Origin: Impatiens glandulifera
Taxonomy: Eukaryota; Streptophyta; Magnoliopsida; Ericales; Balsaminaceae
Direction: 5' to 3'
Assembly (NCBI RefSeq): GCF_907164915.1
Contig: NC_061867.1
Span: forward strand, 34,531,751 to 34,595,750
DNA length: 64,000 nt
Within the stretch, counting starts at the first letter, position 1. Each line of letters opens with the position of its first letter. The position numbers and the translations under genes were made by a program. The notes under the pieces are model-generated. The model searched no databases. It saw nothing but the letters and a program-made list of their open reading frames with translations, and was not told where the DNA came from. Below are positions 1 through 12,084 of this stretch, one piece after another.

Positions 1-833
1 GGGATTTTGAGATATTTATTTAATTGTTTTAAGTCATAAATTAAACATAATTTATGTTTAAAATCTTAATTAAATAATTTCAACCCCTTCTTGGGTTTAA
101 TTTCGACAAAATAAATACAATATTTTAACCTCAAATTATTTTTGGATTTTTATTTATTCTTTTCTAGTTAAGATTTAATTAAACAATAATTAACCATAAC
201 TTTGGTTTTAATTTTTTCTTTATTTTGAATTTAAAAATTCATATAATTATTTTAATATTATTAAAAATAATATTATTATTTATAAAATATATTAAAAATA
301 ATATTATTATTAAAAATAATATTATTTACTTTAGACTTCTTGAAAAATAATTTAATCAAGCTCTTGGAAGTCTCTCTTTTTTTTATTTATTGATGAAAAT
401 ATTATTTAAAAAAATGTGAGAAATTTAGATATGATTTTAAATAAAATATTTTATAAATGATAAATTATAAAAAAATAATTAGAAAAAAACATTACATTCA
501 TTTGATTAATATTTTTACACTATATAAACAAATTATATTAATAATTTTTATTCTATAGAAATAATTTGTGAATGTTTATTAATAATTTATTTATCTGACT
601 AAAATATTTTTTTAATGTTAAAATTAGAAAAAAAAATTAATAAAAATAAAATAAAAAAATGTTTAACAAAAATAAAATAAAAAATTGAAAAATAAAATAC
701 TAAAAACTACTTACATTAAAATAAAATAAAATTATATTTAACTTAAAAATCATTTTTATGTATTTAATAAATCATCTTAGAATTTACTCAAAATTTTACA
801 ATTATTGCTTTATAGAGTGAATGGATTTTAAGA
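1..833. other. AT-rich upstream spacer without a gene
   Basis: Very AT-rich sequence with homopolymer runs and short ATT/AAT repeats around 240-330. No coding frame or recognisable element is visible. The last few hundred bases should contain the SR45 promoter, but no clear TATA box stands out. Confidence 0.6.
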
Positions 834-933
834 ATTGATTCAAAACAAGGCCCAGTCTTACCATCATAAATCTGTCCCTAGGGCTTGTAAGTTATACCAT
901 CATTTCTTCTTTGTCACCGGTAGTGAGCTAACA

Positions 934-3900
934 ATGGCGAAGCCAGGCAGAGGCCGACGGGCGTCGCGATCGGTTTCAGACTCTGGCTCATCTCGATCTC
1001 GTTCTCGTTCTCGCTCCTTCAGTGGTTCTGATTCTCGCTCAAGCTCCTCTCGGTCCCGTTCACCTTCAAAGCCTCGCTCCCGTATACCAAGTCGGAGCCC
1101 ACCTCCTCAGAGAAAAAGGTTCGTTTTCGTGTTTTCTTAATGCTTATATCTTGCCTTATCCTACTCCGTGTGTACTCCACTGTAATCGGCAAATGGGTGT
1201 ATTTTTTCGCCACTGTTTGGTTATATGTTGAGATAGTATATGTGGATTCATAATGTACCGGCCTCCGTGTGTCTGAATTCAGGCACAGATATGACTGTTT
1301 GTTCTTTTTTTTGTATCTTTAACGCAAAGCCTATTGCTTCCCATCTTAAAAAAATGTTTTGTTGCAGTCCTATTGAAGGAGCTAAGCGTGGTCGTTCTCC
1401 TCTATCACAACCTAAGAAAACTTCTCCACCTCCTCGGTAAGTTTCTCTTGAACTTAATGGGTGATTTAATACAGAATCAGTCTATAAGACTTCCATTTCT
1501 ATTAGATAGATGTGTAGCTAAAATCTGCTTTTTTTCTTTTTGTATCTCACGATTGGCTCTCCTAGATGAAGCACCAAAATTGTCTGTTCTAATGCCAACT
1601 TTATATTGTAGTTGTTTTTCTGAATCATCTAGGTCACTTACAACTGTTGTAAAGAATTCATGTTAAATGTTAGATGTTATTTTCTTCATTCGTGTCTGCT
1701 AATATGAAATAGACCCATAATTCTTCTTGATGATCTAAAGGTACCCGGGAATAAACAATACCATGATGTTTGAAATTGTTACTTTTTGCATCTATTCTTT
1801 TTGCTATCAGATTTGACCTTTGTAAGGAGTATGTTTGTGGGTTTTCTAACAAATTCATGTAATGTCACATTAGATTAAACTATTGTCTATATTTATACTA
1901 CCAAGAACTCTTCAACCAGTAAGTTGACTATGTTCTGTTTTACTTTCTTCACGAGGTTCTGATTTCCTTTCATTCAGAAAAAGAATTATGCTCTTGAAGC
2001 TTGATTCTCATCGGAGCACATGCATTTCCTTTCTGTATTTGTGAATATGAATGTATAATATTGATTGTACTGATTAAAAAAGAAAGAGTTGATATGGAGG
2101 AACATGCCGCTTCTTTGTTTGAGTCGCCTGTTTCCTAGCTTACACCAAGCCTACAAGTTCTGATTTTGCACTTGATTCTTGCAGAATTCCTAGTGTAGAT
2201 TTGGTTAATTAACTGCATTTTTGTGTATATGTTTGTTTTGGTTCCTTGTAAATCCCTTTTTTAATCTTCTGACATGATAGTTTTTTTCCAGCATACCCTT
2301 GCTATTTTAAAGTTCGAGTTCTGTCATTGATTATGCCTTTATTTATTTTTGGTGCTTATGCTTTCTGAATTCAGGAAGCCCTCGCCTATTCCCGAGTCTC
2401 TTGTTCTGCATGTTGACCATCTAAGCAGGAATGTCAATGAAGCCCACCTAAAAGAAATATTCAGTATGTTTGTTTCTCTTACATATAATGTGAAGTGTGC
2501 TTGCTATAGGATGTGGATGACATTTTATGATAAATATTATAACATATTGTCTTCACTCTTAAAACTTTATTTTTGTCCTTGCATATGCTCAGATGCCACC
2601 AGAGGCATGGTGTTGACCCCTTGGAACTGTTTTTCTAAATAGAAAGACATAAATTGAAGAATATGTCACAGATCAGCTTTATCATCTTTTGTGACTATTC
2701 ATATGCTTATAGATTGTGTATCATGGGAGGAGCATGTAAAATTGGATGTTAAATATTCCAAAAATAACTCAGGACTGTCTAGATAGTAATTTGATGACAA
2801 TATCTAAGTTAACATTTTTTATGATGTGGTGAGGTCTTTGTAATGATACTGTAGTTTCTGCATTAGTGTTGTGGGAAAGATATATTATAATTGGTATGCT
2901 TCTATTATTTCCATTTTGCCTTATCTGCAGGCAACTTTGGGGAAGTTGTAAATGTCCAGCTGGTAATGGATCATGCCGTAAGCCCTCGTCCCTCTCCCCT
3001 CTCCCTCCTACCTCAAAAAAGAAAACAAAAACACTATCTCTGCCTTTCTTCCTTTTTGAGTAACTTCATTTGTACTTTCGCAGGTTAATCTTTCAAGGGG
3101 ATTTGGGTATGTTGAGTTCAAGACAAGGGCTGATGCTGAGAAAGCTCAAGCTTATATGGATGGGGTAATGTTTTGACTTAGATATAAACTATTTCCACAT
3201 TTAAAACCACTTTTGTTTCTGTATGTGGAAGCGTTTCTGGATTAAAAATACAAAAATAAATTTAAAATATGCTTCTGTTAGCTTGAATATATATCCTTGA
3301 TTTTCCTCTTTAGGGCCAACTTGATGGAAATGTTATTGGAGCAAAGTTTACTTTGCCTGAGAGGAAGAAGGCACTGCCGCCACCACCACCACCACCTAGG
3401 GCTGTTGCAGCTGATGTGAAAAGAGATGCTCCAAAAGTTGATGCAGATATTGAAAAGGATGGACCCAAACGACCTAGGGGGGGATGTATGTGCCTTTACT
3501 CTTCTTTTCTCCATTTGTAGGATACAAATGATTTTGATAATGCATAAATAGTGTATCAATTATATATTTCATTTGTACTTAATTAGCACCTCCCCAACGA
3601 AAGCCTCAATCACCACCACCAAGAAGGAGGTCACCTATAGGTCGAAGAGGTGAATCTCCACGAAGACGTTTGAACTCCCCTCCACGTCGTAGAGGTGGTG
3701 AAACTCCTCCAAGGAGGAGGCCTGCATCACCTTCACCTCCGCCAAGGAGGAGGTCTCCTGTAAGGTAAGTTGTTACTCTTAACTTGTAACATTAGCAAAA
3801 AAAACTTGTAAGATTGCCTCGTTCCTTTTATAGTGACTTTTAATAGTTGGATCCCCCATCCAACAAAAAATTACACTACTATTTGGATCATGATACAAAA

Positions 3901-5797
3901 AATAATCTTTACCAAACAAAAAATCACTTTCAATTTTAACTTCGGCAATTTTTCAATGGTCGTGATTGTGTCATAATTGATTTGTAACTTCATCTATTTT
4001 TCAATGATCGAGATTGTTACTTAACTTGTAAGATTGCCTTGATCCTTTTATAACGACTTCTAATAGTTGAGTTATTGACATGACATCTCCCTGCAGGAAC
4101 CGGGGCAGTCCTCCCCCACGCAGACGATCACCATCTCCAAGACGGCGGTAAGTATAATGGGTCCATTACTTCTATTTTTCGTTCTTTTCCTAACTGCATA
4201 CATTTTGCTCTGATAAAATTTTCAAACAGACATTGTGCCGTTTTGTTATCGGAACAATTTTTTTCATGTTGATCTTTTCTTATGATTGCCGAAAATTATA
4301 TTAGTCTAAAATTAATTTTATCATGATCCAAAAATTAGTTTGATGATGATGGAGAAAAACTCTATACCAAAGACCATGATCCAAAAATAATCTTATACCA
4401 AACAAAATAAATCACTTTCAATTTACCTTCAGCAATTCCAATGGTCGCGATTGTGTGACGAAATACTAGTTTAGTTTCCAGATAGATTGAAAGGAGTAAA
4501 GCTAGATTTCATGGGGGCTCTTGGTTAATTATTCTTTTTTGTTTGGAAGGCTTGTGTTGTTGCTCACGGTTCTTGTGTTAATGTTTTGTTTTCTTCCTTT
4601 ATTTTTTCCTTCCCTTATCCTGTTTTATTGAATTGGCTTTGTTGTTATTTGCTCAAACAACTTTTTATATATTCGTCTGTATAAAAAAATAGTAAAGTTA
4701 CGAGTATAGGGGAGGGATTACATGTTTAATATTTTTTGTAATTTGTTACAGTACTCTAACTGGCAATTTGATTGATGATAGAAGATTTCCGGAAATGTCA
4801 AATCATTTTAATTATTACCTAACCAAAAAATTTATATGCTTGACTCATTATTTTGTTTAATACACTTCATGTGCAGCTCACCTCCAAGGCGAGTCAGAAG
4901 TCCACCTCCCAGAAGGTTGGCTGTCAATAATAGACGCAGTCGATCTCCAATCCGCAGGCCCATTCGCTCACGATCAAGATCAACCTCTCCTAGGAGGTGA
5001 ATAATAATGTCCTATAAAAGTAATCTGCAAAGATTTCATGGGCATCCTGTCATTGTTTATGAAATAATCTGATTATTTGGAAAAAAAAGTGGATTATTTT
5101 TGTTATTGATTAAAATATCATTTGTCTTTAATATTTTAAAATGTTATAAAAATTAGAGTAAGGGTATTTTAGTTGATGATTTGATTGATTAAGTGGTTGA
5201 TGATTAATAAGGGCCTAATAGCAAAATAATTGAACACTTCATATCTTCTGTTTGTAGAGGAGGCCGGGCACCAGTTGCTAGGCGTGGAAGGTCATCATCG
5301 TCCTCTGGATCTTCCCCCAGTCCTCCTCGCAGGGTCAGAATCTTATGTTTTTCTTTTGTTAAAAAAAAGCAGTTTCATTTATCGGTTGTGTTAAGAAGAG
5401 AGTTCAGACTGAAGGAAATTGTTACAAAGCATTAAGGATTTGAAGCAGATTTGTTTTAATGTTATTTTGCAGGGCACTCGTAAGATATCAAGAAGCCGCA
5501 GTCCTAAAAGGTACCCCACCTCCCATATTCTCTATTATCTTGGCCTGACAACTTTTTCAATGATACAAATGGTTTGGAAGAAGAAGTTATATTTGTTGCA
5601 TTTCAAATACCATGTTTGAAAGAACATATATATTCTTCTTCTTTATTTTAACATATATAATTTCAAATATGTTACTATTTTTGGATCCTTTTCCATTTTG
5701 CCTTGTTTGAGCTAATTTTATATATTGTAGCAGGCCTATGAGAGGAAGAAGCAGTAGCAACAGCAGCAGCAGTAGTTCCCCGCCTCGCAAACCCTGA
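934..5797 (+). CDS. SR45: Serine/arginine-rich splicing factor SR45 (RNPS1-like), 12 coding exons
   Basis: Nuclear splicing regulator, the plant relative of RNPS1, which helps select splice sites and associates with the exon junction complex. Predicted exons: 934-1118, 1368-1436, 2375-2463, 2931-2977, 3084-3164, 3314-3485, 3587-3764, 4097-4147, 4877-4996, 5258-5333, 5473-5510 and 5731-5797. All have GT-AG borders and all phases join, giving about 390 codons. An N-terminal RS domain (residues 1-84) is followed by one RRM (about 92-172) with RNP2-like LVLHVDHL and RNP1 RGFGYVEF at 135-142. A second Arg/Ser/Pro-rich domain follows and ends in a Ser-rich tail. This RS-RRM-RS order defines SR45. 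The start is the ATG opening MAKPGRGRRASRS. Two neighbouring introns carry copies of one repeat, and the last acceptor is a NAGNAG. The reading frame is intact. Confidence 0.95.
3886..3980. repeat. Intronic repeat, copy 1 (SR45 intron 7)
   Basis: About 90 bp running from a TGGATCATGAT-like start through ACCAAACAAAAAATCAC to TGGTCGTGATTGTGT. It aligns with the copy in the next intron, and looser fragments occur near 18780-18990. It may be the remnant of a small element. Confidence 0.55.
4372..4460. repeat. Intronic repeat, copy 2 (SR45 intron 8)
   Basis: Direct-orientation copy of the repeat in the preceding intron, with the same ATGATCCAAAAATAATCTT start and the TGGTCGCGATTGTGT end. The exon between them is only 51 bp long. 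Confidence 0.55.
5728..5733 (+). other. NAGNAG tandem splice acceptor before the last SR45 exon
   Basis: The last intron ends TAGCAG. The upstream exon ends in the two bases AG of a split codon, so both acceptors stay in frame: the first gives Ser-Arg-Pro and the second gives Arg-Pro. The choice would add or drop one residue in the second RS domain. Confidence 0.6.
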
Positions 5798-6120
5798 GCA
5801 GCAGTTAGTATTGTTTTCAATATGAGACCAGGCTTGTTTCAGATATTATATACTAATCCTGGAAAATATTTCTTATTGTTGTCTCAATGATCTGAAAAAC
5901 TTGAGTACTATGGCTTAGTTCTAGCATGACGGATTTGCAGTTTTATTCCTAGTAATTTGATGTTGTCGTCGTGAAATGCTTGAATTCTAGCTTGTCGGAT
6001 TTGCATGTTTATTCCTTATATTTGACGATAATGCTTGCAGATTTATTCCTAGTATTTTGTTGTCTTGAAATGTTTGAATCTTTTGTAACTAGATGTATAG
6101 ATGATTGCTTCAAAAGTTAA
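5798..6120 (+). repeat. SR45 3' UTR region with imperfect direct repeats
   Basis: Downstream of the SR45 stop, a unit of about 70 bp built on TTCTAGC..GTCGGATTTGCA..TTTATTCCT is repeated about two and a half times between 5917 and 6080. No canonical AATAAA was assigned. Confidence 0.45.
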
Positions 6121-6616
6121 CAATTAACTGCCTATTTTAAGCATTATGATTAGGGATAGTAAGTAATGGGGAAGATTGTTGAAGAGTGATTTTTATCATC
6201 AATCCCCTATTCTGTTCTATTTAGAGATGTTCTTATTACATTCCTGCCATTAATAATTTATTTTATTTATAGAAAAATTAGCTTAACTAAAATAATTTAT
6301 AAAATGGATAAATAAATGTCAACCTTCTCATTCTCGTTGAACATTTTTTTTGGGCTAATAAAGTATATATCATTTTTAAATAATTTCTTTTCCAAACAAA
6401 ACCTATTGTTAACATTTTTATTTGTTAGTTGATTTTACATTATAATTACTATATAAAATAAAATTAATAACAAACATTTTTTTAATTTTCTGTCTTTTTT
6501 TTCTTTATGTATATATAAAAATGTCATTTATTTTTAGTTTAGTTTATATGAAACCTTAATATATGATTTCCAAAACCGAGTCAAATTTGTATATTATATA
6601 CTTTTTAACATCTGAT
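6121..6616. other. Intergenic spacer
   Basis: AT-rich spacer after the SR45 transcript end. I see no gene or recognisable element in it. Confidence 0.5.
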
Positions 6617-6798
6617 ACTCTTCTAGCCTAGTGGCAACAAGAGGTGGATATCCCTCAGGCCTCCATGAGGTCCTGAGTTCGAGTCCGTCAGGCGGCAAGT
6701 TCTGCGCCTGGTTAAGTATGTTTGTGGGCTATGTACTTAACCTGCGGGGATTAGTCGCACTCCATAGGATTAGCGGAACCCAGCGTTCTTAACGTAAA
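6617..6798 (+). mobile_element. tRNA-derived SINE
   Basis: Polymerase III style internal promoter: an A-box-like TAGCCTAGTGGC near 6624 and a B-box-like GAGTTCGAGTCC near 6675. A GC-richer body (CAGGCGGCAAGTTCTGCGCC) follows, then an A-rich tail. Related copies lie at 20628-20710 and in the array at 28748-29072. The absence of a folded anticodon arm argues against a real tRNA gene. Confidence 0.7.
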
Positions 6799-7607
6799 TA
6801 AAAACGGTTTAAGTTGGACATATGAATAAGTATATAATAAAACACATTTAAAACACTATATCACAATCTCAAATATAATTTCAAATATACATTCTAGTTT
6901 TATATTTTTAGTTATCAAATTAGAAATAAACGTAGAGAACTGAAAATTTTACCCTTTTCGCTTCAAAAGACAAGAGTTTCAGAACATGCTTCAAGAAGAA
7001 AAGAGACGGAGCAAACTGAAGAGAAGAAGACGATGAGACGCGATCAAATGAAAAAGAAAAATAAAAGACGAAGAAATGAAAGAAAACAAAAAAAGAATAA
7101 GAAAAAACGAAGAGACGCGACTACTCGACCTTTTTCATTGAACGGGAAACTCTTTTTCATTTTTTTTTCTGACCCTACACATGATTCAATGTCTTTGTTC
7201 TCCCTTTGTTTGTTGCTACCCCTATCATTACATTAATATATTTAAGCACCCACTCTTATTATTTACATTAATAATATAGTGGCTTATTATATCAAAATTT
7301 TCATATTATTATAAAAATAAACCTAATATTTTTATAAAATGTTGAATTTTTATTAATATTTGTAGCAGGGTCAACCCATCCACGGTCAACTATGTAAAAA
7401 AAATCACCCCCACCATATGAGACAAATTCTAATAAGAAATATCGTTCAACTAAAACCACCCTTTTGTGATAAATATATATCTTCTCTTGACCTAAAAGGA
7501 GTGTGAACATTAGGGTACAGAAAATTACCATCTAATTATCAAAATCACAACTATTTCATGTTAAATAAAGAATTAGGTCATCAAGGTTACAATAAATTGG
7601 ATTCTTT
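6799..7607. other. Intergenic spacer with a purine-rich tract
   Basis: AT-rich DNA. Around 6985-7120 there is a GA-rich tract that reads as Lys/Arg-rich low-complexity protein, with no support as a gene. No other element was recognised. Confidence 0.5.
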
Positions 7608-9390
7608 TCAGTTCCGAGGCGGCTGCTGTTCAAAAGGCAGCTCGACTGAGGTAGCGTTTCCGTAGAAGTCCTCCAAGTTGTAGTAACTACGTTGTTGAGG
7701 AAGAAAAACATGAACAACAACATCACCTGTAAATCAAACCAAACCTAAGAGATTCAATCAATTAACCTAGAGATCATCATTACAAATGTAGATTTTTTTT
7801 GGATCAGGATCTAACATCAAAACATTTATTTACCATAATCTAATAAGGTCCAGGAATTTGGCTTTACATCCCCAGTTGCGACTCTTCCGTACTCTTTCTC
7901 AGCTAAATCTCTAATTCTTGACCTACAAAGCATGGTATACGTATGAATTATACTCTCTTTTGTCAATTTCAACAATAATTAGGTAAATATTTTACCCAAT
8001 TGCGTCGATCTGAGGGCGAGAATAAGCAGTGGCGATAATGAAAAAACGAGTCCAGTACACTAGTGGTTTGACAAACAAGACCCTGATATCTGCAGCCTTA
8101 ACCTCAGATGCACATTTAGCAGCAGCTACAGCAACTGTATAGATAACAAAAGAAAAACAATTATCTAGTCTGTCTTCTAAAGTTGTCGCTTACACATTAG
8201 TTTATTATCTGGATAATGACTGATTCAGACGCCTTTCTGCCTTTGAAAGACATTATGTGCTCTTTATGCATGAACATGTACAAATATTGATCATCTCCTA
8301 TTTGATTGTTCATTATCTTTTCCTTTAAGAAAGTTAGTAATTTGATCCTGAAATAGTCTTAAGATTGTGGAGACGAGTGAAAGAATGAAAGAGTTAATAC
8401 TCAAACATCCTAAAATACTCATTTGGTGTAATTATCTATGAGATCTAGAACCAAAGAAATGTAAGGGTGTTCAGAAAGCCAAGAAACACATAAGAACAAA
8501 TATAGATTCGGGCTTGTTTAATGTATTGTTATTTGGAACTAATATGCGTTTCTTAAAGAAAAACTTGTTTGATGTAAAAAGTGGGTTATTTGGGTAAGAT
8601 GACCTTATTGTTTAAACCCTTGATCAAACAAGGCCGAAAATCAGTTGTGATTAACATAGTAGAAGCTAGAGAAAATATACTAATAATCATATACTAACTA
8701 GCTTCTGTGCAAAGAAAATGAGGTATAGATAATGAATCAAATCTGAAGAATGTTTTGCATCAAATAATGAAGTAGTAGTATGTGGAAAGAAAGGTTACAG
8801 GATAAACTCTCAGCATCATCATCAATCTCAGTGTCTGTCTGTTGTTGTTTCTGATCATTTCTTTTGAAGACCACTTCTCCATATTTCTTCAGTAAATCAT
8901 CCATCATTTCATCATCAGTATCTGCACCAGCAGCATTCTGCAAGTATCACCCATGAATCAATCAGCATTATTTTAGGGTTTATGGATCCTGAAAAATCTA
9001 TAGAATGAAGAAACTTAGGCATATAAATGATTGAAATAATAAATTAATAACCTTTATGTTTTGATTCCTTTAACAAACCTTAAAGAATCTCATCTCATCT
9101 CAATCAGTTCAGTGAATTCAAAGAGTAGTAAACATGAACCAAGCAAAAGGATTGAATAAATCAATACATGGGTTTGGCTTTTATGAGCAAACAAATACGA
9201 AATATAGTACCGAGCCGACAGCCATTCGAGGATAATAAGAAGACGCCCTTGAAACCCCAGCAACAAGCTGTCGCAATTTTACAGAGATTGATTGCTTCGC
9301 AGGAGCTATCGGCCGGAATTCAGCGGCGAAAAGACGGCTACTTCCATGGACTCCCGATAAGTTTAGACATGTAAATTGCAAAGCTTCCAT
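7608..9390 (-). CDS. IOJAP: Iojap/RsfS-family ribosomal silencing factor, probably plastid-targeted, 5 exons
   Basis: Family members bind large-subunit protein uL14 and block subunit joining; the plant Iojap protein is needed for plastid ribosome maintenance. Predicted exons on the minus strand: 9390-9211, 8937-8799, 8134-7996, 7922-7834 and 7726-7608. All borders are GT-AG and the phases join, giving 221 residues. Residues 1 to about 55 are rich in Ser, Ala and Arg with few acidic residues, like a chloroplast transit peptide. An acidic linker (about 60-105) follows. The RsfS domain (about 107-205) holds the conserved TAYSRPQIDAI stretch, a W..LDYGDVVVHVF motif and R.YYNLEDFYG near the end. 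The start is the first ATG of the frame. The second-last intron region carries a small MITE-like insert. The reading frame is intact. Confidence 0.9.
8507..8638. mobile_element. Small MITE-like insert in an Iojap intron
   Basis: About 130 bp bounded by inverted ends: TTCGGGCTTGTTT on the left and AAACAAGGCCGAA on the right, one mismatch in 13. No clear target duplication is visible. It lies between exons 2 and 3 of the Iojap gene. Confidence 0.45.
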
Positions 9391-9671
9391 GGCGGGAACA
9401 GAGATTTTTATTGAAGAAAGAAGAAGAAGATATGATGAGCCCTACACAAACAGGACGATTGAAATGTCAAAAAAGATAGGATTTAATTAAGACATCATTA
9501 TTATTATTAGAAATCCTTTGATTTTCAAAAATAAATATTTGTATGGGCCCCTGTAACAGTTCAATTTGTACATATTGCATTCAAAGTTTTTAAAAAAACA
9601 AGAGAAACATATAAATGCAAATTTAGGTAGAAATCATAAGATAGAAGCTCAAACCAAATGAGGAATTCAAT
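9391..9671. other. Iojap upstream region
   Basis: Short AT-rich stretch upstream of the Iojap start codon on the minus strand. It should contain the promoter, but no box was assigned. Confidence 0.4.
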
Positions 9672-10102
9672 TAAGGATGTTAATTTGAAATTGTCCCCGA
9701 TAACCGAACCGAATTACTTTGTTTGAAATGGTTTTTCCTCAAAATCGAATGAGGATGGAGCGGAGATAGTATTTGTGTCATTTGCCCTGTCCCATCTCAC
9801 CTCGATTCAAACCTGAACATTATAAACACAATTAAATATATAAAATTACTAACATATTTATTATATTTTATAAGTTTATTTCTTTATAATAATATAAATT
9901 TTCAAAATATTACAATAACATAATAAAAAATCCGTTTATATAAAAAAAAAATATTTTTTAAAAAATATTTTATAAACGGTATTCCGTGGGGATTCCTCAA
10001 AACCGAACGGGACAGGAATAATATTAAAAAAACTCCGAAATAAAAACAGGGCGGAGATGACAAATGTATTCTCCGTCTCGAACCATCCCATTGTCATCCC
10101 TA
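9672..10102. mobile_element. hAT-like MITE, degenerate
   Basis: About 430 bp. The left end begins TAAGGATGTTAAT and the right end, reverse-complemented, begins TAGGGATGACAAT. Both ends carry sequence related to ACCGAACCGAA and GGGGATTCC..GACGGAG. No clean 8-bp target duplication remains. The terminal pattern resembles the other TAGGG-type elements in this window. Confidence 0.5.
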
Positions 10103-10665
10103 ATCTAGTTTTATAATGACAATAGTTGATTCTTTGTTCAATACCAACTAAGTTTCATCCACATAATATAAAACGCGATATTTGTGAATTATCTAGATAT
10201 AAAGAAATCGAAATATATTTAAATGTTAGATCAAGAAAAGTAGTTGAATTTGACAAATGATTAGGGATTTCTTTACCATTTTAGAAGACTCTCAAGACAT
10301 TTAACTTGTTTGTATCATTTTCAAATAAAAAAAGAAGTTAGTATTACTCTTGCTCCATTTTTAGAATTATTGATAATGTTTCATGTATTATGTTGAAACT
10401 CTTAGTTTAACACAAAATTCAGAAGTTATTCTTTCTTTGAATGATAATGTCAAGATAAAGCATATGATTGTTTTTCTTATTTTTGTATCTCAAAACTCAA
10501 AAGTCATTTCTTCCTTCGATTGATAATGTTGAGGCAAATTATATGTTATTGCTTCTTATTTATGTATTCCAAAACTCAAAAGTCAAGGAAATATATTGTA
10601 TTATTTATGTATTTATAATGTCAAGGCAAAGTATACAATAGATTTATAAAAAGTTGGAATAGATA

Positions 10666-10669
<4 letters not shown>
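10103..10669. other. Intergenic spacer
   Basis: AT-rich spacer with short repeats of the type AACTCAAAAGTCA (near 10440-10590). No gene seen. Confidence 0.45.

Positions 10670-10737
<68 letters not shown>
10670..10737. repeat. (TA)n microsatellite
   Basis: An uninterrupted run of alternating T and A, about 68 bp (roughly 34 dinucleotides). Length is likely variable and prone to assembly error. Confidence 0.9.
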
Positions 10738-10742
<5 letters not shown>

Positions 10743-10975
10743 AATTATGCATATAAAAAACTAATATAATAATAATATTATGATAATATTTACGGAGACC
10801 AATGATATATGGGAGCGAAATATTTGCAACGAATGTGTAGCGAAATGATGTAAAAAGGTGACTAGACCGGATAATTAAGACTATCTCCAACCGAAAAACA
10901 CATTTTTGTGTAAATGTCACATCAAACAGTAATTATTCTTCAACCGAAAAATTTATTCTCAAACCCAAAAGAATA

Positions 10976-12076
10976 GGTAAATTTGATGAAATAACTCTCA
11001 TAAGAGGGTTATTACCATATATAGCATGCCTTTACTAATTTTTTCATTTTTAACTTTTTGTTAAGGCAAAATGTCACTTTTGCCCTTTATTTAAAAAAAA
11101 AATTTGATTTTCTTTTTCTTTTCCCTTTCTTTCTCCTTTCCATTCCTCTCTCTCTTTTCAACTTCCCCTACCCCCGAAGACCGATGATGACAAGCTGAAG
11201 GAACCAACACCATCATCTTCTTCTTCTTCTCCTCTCCCCCGACGACGAAGCCGAAAGAACCAACGAAGCAACTCAGAACGAAGCCACCATCATCATCATC
11301 TTCTTCTTCTTCTTCTCCTCTCCCCCGACGACTATCCGGCCTCCGACGACGGAAAAAAGCAGAACGAACGAAGGTTGAGGTTGAAAGTGAGTTTTCTCCG
11401 AAGCAACGAACGAACGAAGGTTGAAAATGCATATGTCGAAGGCTGTTACAGGATGTCGCAGACGACAGATTCGCATCTGTCGCAGACGACAGATGCGCAT
11501 CTGTCGCAGACGACAGATGCGCATTCGTCTGCAGACGACAGATGCGCATTCGTCTGCGACAGATGCGAATTCGCCTTCGAAAACCTGCAACAGCTTTCGA
11601 CAGATGCATTTTAAACCCAAAACGATTCAGTCAGCCAATAAACCTAAACCCAAACACTAAACACTAAAACCCTAAACCATTCTTCCATTTCAACCTTCGT
11701 TGCCTCGGAGAAAACTCACCCTCAACCTCAATAATAACTTTAAACAAGATTATTGTGTTTTTACTGTTGCTTCGTTCGTTCGTTGCTTAGTTGGTTCCTT
11801 CGGCTTCGTCGGAGGAGGAGAGGAGAAGAAGAAGATGATGGTCGTTTGTTGCTTCCTGTTTCGAAAATATGAAAAGAGGAGAGGGGGCTCCGGGAGAGAA
11901 AACGGAAGGGGAAGGAAAGAGGAAAGAGAAAAGAGAAAAGAGAAAATGTTATTTTTTTAATTTAAGGGCAAAAGGGTCTTTTCCCATTGACAAAAGGTTA
12001 AATTTAAAAAAAAATATCTATCCTATGCTAAATTTGGAAATAACCCTTTTATGAGGGTTATTTCGTCAAATTTCCC
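10976..12076. mobile_element. Fold-back transposon with very long inverted arms
   Basis: About 1.1 kb flanked by the perfect direct repeat AAAGAATA (10968-10975 and 12077-12084). The left arm begins GGTAAATTTGATGAAATAA and the right arm is its imperfect inverse, ending TTATTTCGTCAAATTTCCC. Pairing continues far inward: a TTTGCCCTT segment, a GAAGAAGAAG tract, GTTGGTTC..TTCG and GTGAGTTTTCTCCGA all recur in inverse, so nearly the whole element can fold on itself. Long frames inside it are low-complexity and repeat-driven. The 8-bp duplication fits hAT more than Mutator (9 bp); the superfamily is uncertain. Confidence 0.75.
11455..11575. repeat. GC-rich palindromic minisatellite at the fold-back core
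   Basis: A unit of about 25 bp containing CTGTCGCAGACGACAG and the perfect palindrome CAGATGCGCATCTG repeats several times, then degenerates. It is sharply more GC- and CpG-rich than its surroundings. Confidence 0.75.
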
Positions 12077-12084
12077 AAAGAATA

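Noticed and set aside
5587..5820. Leu-rich minus-strand frame
   Set aside because: Antisense of the CAG/AGC-rich last SR45 exon.
6617..6798. tRNA gene suggested by A and B boxes
   Set aside because: No cloverleaf can be drawn, the body is long, and multiple diverged copies exist; a SINE explains it.
7033..7236. Lys/Arg-rich 67-codon frame
   Set aside because: Purine-rich low-complexity tract with no homology signal or gene context.
9168..9374. Plus-strand 68-codon frame
   Set aside because: Shadow of the Iojap first exon.
11091..11609. 172-codon and overlapping open frames on both strands in the fold-back element
   Set aside because: Low-complexity translation of tandem and inverted repeats, open in several frames at once; no domain.
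11650..11680. Telomere-like AAACCCTAAACC word
   Set aside because: A single short match within an element, not an interstitial telomeric array.
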